A DNA stretch of 64,000 nucleotides from Glandiceps talaboti (taxonomy: Eukaryota; Hemichordata; Enteropneusta; Spengelidae). Positions 40,286 through 44,968 of this stretch are shown here, one piece after another (position 1 is the stretch's first letter; each line of letters opens with the position of its first letter). Location of the stretch: contig NC_135568.1 of NCBI RefSeq assembly GCF_964340395.1, positions 18,061,776 to 18,125,775 of the forward strand. Reading direction: 5' to 3'. The notes under the pieces are model-generated. The model was not told the DNA's origin, did not search any database, and saw only the letters and a list, made by a program, of their open reading frames with translations. The translations under genes were made by a program, and so were the position numbers.

Positions 40286-43200
40286 GGGACACATGGGTCA
40301 TTCCTACGGTCCCACTGGATTGCACCTGTCAGAACATACATGTATATACATATTATAATATAATGTGTATAAATAATATGCATATTGACAAGAGAACTGT
40401 GTACTAATAATAGAAGCCCCTGTACATTAGAACTATGTACTAATAATAGAAGCCCCTGTACATTAGAACTTTGTGCTAATAATAGAAGACCTTGTACATT
40501 AGAACTGTGTACTAATAATAGAAGCCCCTGTACATTAGAACTGTGTACTAATAATAGAAGCCCCTGTACATTAGAACTGTGTACTGATAATAGAAGCCCC
40601 TGTACATTAGAACTGTGTACTGATAATAGAAGCCCCTGTACATTAGAACTGTGTACTGATAATAGAAGCCCCTGTACATTAGAACTGTGTACTAATAATA
40701 GAAGCCCCTGTACAATAGAATTCTGCACTAATAATAGAAGCGCCTGTACATTAGAACTGTGTGCTAATAATAGAAGCCCCTGTACATTAGAACTGTGTAC
40801 TGATAATAGAAGCCCCTGTACAATAGAATTCTGTAACAATAGAAACCCCTGTGCATTGTCAATATAAATCTCTACCAATAATAGAGTCCTGTACCATAGA
40901 ATTCTGAACCAATAATAGAATCCATTGTATAATACATATAGAACTCTGTACCAATAACAGAAGCACACATACCAATAATAGAAGCCCTATAAAATAGAAG
41001 TCTGTACCAATACAGATTGAGGTACTTGTACAACAGAACTTACAGTGACATGTTCCATGAGATAGAACTCTGTTCCAATGATGGAAACATCAGTACAATA
41101 TAGATACTGTCTTGGTACAGGATAGCCAACACTGTAGAGGGCATTCTGAATCCTGTATTCTCTGTCGATCTGAGCAAATATTCAATGAATTAAAATCCTG
41201 TACTCTCTGTCGATCTAAGCAAACATTCAATGAATTAAAATCCTGTACTCTCTGTCGATCTAAGCAAACATTCAATGAATTAAAATCCTGTATTCTCTGT
41301 CGATCTGAGCAAACATTCAATGAATTAAAATCCCGTATTCTCTGTCGATCTGAGCAAATATTCAATGAATTAAAATCCTGTACTCTCTGTCGATCTAAGC
41401 AAACATTCAATGAATTAAAATCCTGTACTCTCTGTCGATCTAAGCAAACATTCAATGAATTAAAATCCTGTACTCTCTGTCGATCTAAGCAAACACTCAG
41501 TGAATTAAAATCCTGTACTCTCTGTCGATCTAAGCAAACACTCAGTGAATTAAAATCCTGTACTCTCTGTCGATCTAAGCAAAACATTCAATGAATTAAA
41601 ATCCTGTACTCTCTGTCGATCTAAGCAAACACTCAGTGAATTAAAATCCTGTACTCTCTGTTGATCTAAGCAAACATTCAATGAATTAAAATCCTGTACT
41701 CTTTGTCGATCTAAGCAAACACTCAGTGAATTAAAATCCTGTACTCTCTGTCGATCTAACCAAACATTCAATGAATTAAAATCCTGTTCTCTCTGTCGAT
41801 CTAAGCAAACACTCAGTGAATTAAAATCCTGTACTCTCTGTCGATCTAAGCAAACATTCAATGAATTAAAATCCTGTACTCTCTGTCGATCTAAGCAAAC
41901 ACTCAATGAATTAAAATCCTGTACTCTCTGTCGATCTAAGCAAACACTCAGTGAATTAAAATCCTGTACTCTCTGTTGATCTAAGCAAACACTCAGTGAA
42001 TTAAAATCCTGTACTCTCTGTTGATCTAAGCAAACATTCAATGAATTAAAATCCTGTATTCTCTGTCAATCTAAGCAAACATTCAATGAATTAAAATCCT
42101 GTACTCTCTGTCGATCTAAGCAAACACTCAGTGAATTAAAATCCTGTACTCTCTGTTGATCTAAGCAAACATTCAATGAATTAAAATCCTGTACTCTTTG
42201 TCGATCTAAGCAAACACTCAGTGAATTAAAATCCTGTACTCTCTGTCGATCTAACCAAACATTCAATGAATTAAAATCCTGTTCTCTCTGTCGATCTAAG
42301 CAAACACTCAGTGAATTAAAATCCTGTACTCTCTGTCGATCTAAGCAAACATTCAATGAATTAAAATCCTGTACTCTCTGTCGATCTAAGCAAACACTCA
42401 GTGAATTAAAATCCTGTACTCTCTGTCGATCTAAGCAAACACTCAGTGAATTAAAATCCTGTACTCTCTGTTGATCTAAGCAAACACTCAGTGAATTAAA
42501 ATCCTGTACTCTCTGTTGATCTAAGCAAACATTCAATGAATTAAAATCCTGTATTCTCTGTCAATCTAAGCAAACATTCAATGAATTAAAATCCTGATTA
42601 CACATGGTGTACTGATAATTGGAGATGAGTATGATAAATACATTAATTACATCTGAAGCTGTTGTGATAAAAGTGCCAATGGTGTTGTTTTTTTTACTTT
42701 TCCATTGCATGGAATTGTTATTCATTTACCTACCCATCCCAAGTTTCATCTTTGCAATATACATCATTTGGTTGTTGCTATGGGCATGGTAGTTGCTAGG
42801 CATGTTTGCATACATGTTTTGAATCTTCATTCATTTACCCATCCCTGGTATTATCTTTGTAATATGCATGATCATTTCACTGTTGCTAAGGGCATGGTCA
42901 TAGTTGCTAGGGGTAGTTGTGTCAAAACGTTTTGAACAATAACTGCAGAATAACACCTTAAGAAACATTTCCACTAAGTTCTTGACCAAAATTGAGATTT
43001 TTAGACCTAATTTGCACATCATCAATGGGATCATCATGTTGTGAATACACCTTCATCTACACATCTCAAGATGCATTTCCAGAGAATTTTAGCCCAATTT
43101 GCCAAGTAGTTTTGTGATGATAGAATTTTGACAAAAAAAGAGACACACATTCTAGCTCTAATTGGATCCTCACGTCATGAACAATTCTTAATCTAAACAC

Positions 43201-44937
43201 TCCTAAGAATGTTCCCACCGATCTGTCCAGTATTTTTTGAGTTTTAAATTTTTACCTGATGTGCTCCCCTCAGAAGTTTGCCTGGTGGCTTCTTCCGTAA
43301 TACAAACTCTTTGCCTCCCTTCTCCAGGTAAAATGTTGGATTTGATTGGCCGGAACTGCAAAAAAAACCACAGAATTAATATTTCAATTTGTAGGCCAGC
43401 TGTTCACTGTATCATTGTATTGGTAGGAACTGTAAACAACAGAACTAATGTTTATCTGTACATACTAACCAAGTGTTATTATACATTACGTACATGTTTA
43501 CAAATGTGTTCTATGCACGGTACGGCAATGACGAGCAAAATGAACACAAAATCTCACATGGCTGACTTAACATTGTCACGACTGAAAGTTACACTGTGTT
43601 GATTGATTGATTGACTGACTGATTGATTGATTGATTGATTGACATTCTTTCTGGGATTTATTACATTATCTTGTCAAGTCAGATCAAGAGATGTCGGTGA
43701 AGTTGAATAAAATTGCAATTTGGCAATCACTTTCCCTAGTTGACGAATTGAAAAGACGAACTGAAAAGATGTATAGCGTGCATAATGTGTGATTTTTTTT
43801 TATGGTTTCAAATTGCAATATTGTATATTGAAGTGAACTCTCAAAAGAAATGAAAGGATCTCAGGGGTTGTACATTTATAAAAATACCATGGGTGACATA
43901 TTTGTCAACTTTTTTGCTATAAATGTAATAAATTTTTACTTTCAGGCACATTATAAACTGTGAGGATTGTCTGTCATGAAATTTAAGTGAAAAAATAAGT
44001 AAATGTTGACAATGTTATTCATACTCAACATTTATTTCATGGTTGCAACATATGAATATAGGTTAAGCTACGAGGGTCACGTCATTGACACTACAAAATT
44101 GCTACATGCCATGCACAAGATCTCACTCTACTCGAGATCACGAGACTTATAAAACTGCTATTTTCATCAAAATCTATCATTTTTATTACTCTTCTTGTGC
44201 CTACCAGCATGTGCTTGGACCTGTAACACAATTGGTGGTCGAAAATGTCATGAATCTATTATGACCTGTAGTTCGAGCCAAGGCAAAATCAATTTTGGTG
44301 TTAAAATGTGCAGGGTAGTAATTGATACTACTGCAATATGTTTAGGACAAGAATGAAAATGGCTTGGCTAAATGAAGTTACAACTGCTTGTTCAAGAACA
44401 AAACGTTTTGGGATATTAGTCCAAGTGCGTCATTTCTGAAGATAAATAACAATCTAGCAGGTGTGACTCTGTTTCATGACTGGAATCCTGTCACCCTAAC
44501 TCAGAGGACAAACTTTTGGCAGTTTCCAAAAATTGACGTAAACATCATGGAAAATAATGCCCTCCATATGTTCTAATTTTTTTGTTGAGATGTCATGTTT
44601 ATGTAAATGCATTCCAGATGAATAGGTCAAAGGTTATTCAGTGAGCGATAACATGTACAAGTATTTAGTTGTTAGAATTTTGTTCTGCTGGAGTTAAATG
44701 AGCTCACATTTGTGTAACCAATCAATCATATTCCTGAACCTTGTACATGATAAATTATGATATTACCAATTCTGTTAACATCATTCAAACTGAAGTAAAT
44801 TCTTTAGACTCTTTTCCCCATTTACTGGTACCTGTATGAGCCATTGCAGAGCCATTGTAGTCCTATATTCAATTTATTATTGAAATGAGCCGGACCCTCT
44901 ACTTTTCAAATTTGTGGAGAATCCTGTTACATGCAAG

Positions 44938-44968
<31 letters not shown>

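Noticed and set aside
40385-40968. Cysteine-rich ([12 protein letters not shown]) or [11 protein letters not shown] repeat proteins
   Set aside because: The 36-bp array is a multiple of three and open on both strands; intronic and with no conservation.
41090-42536. [13 protein letters not shown] repeat proteins
   Set aside because: 45-bp array translated in a frame different from the exon-3 frame; no start or splice support.
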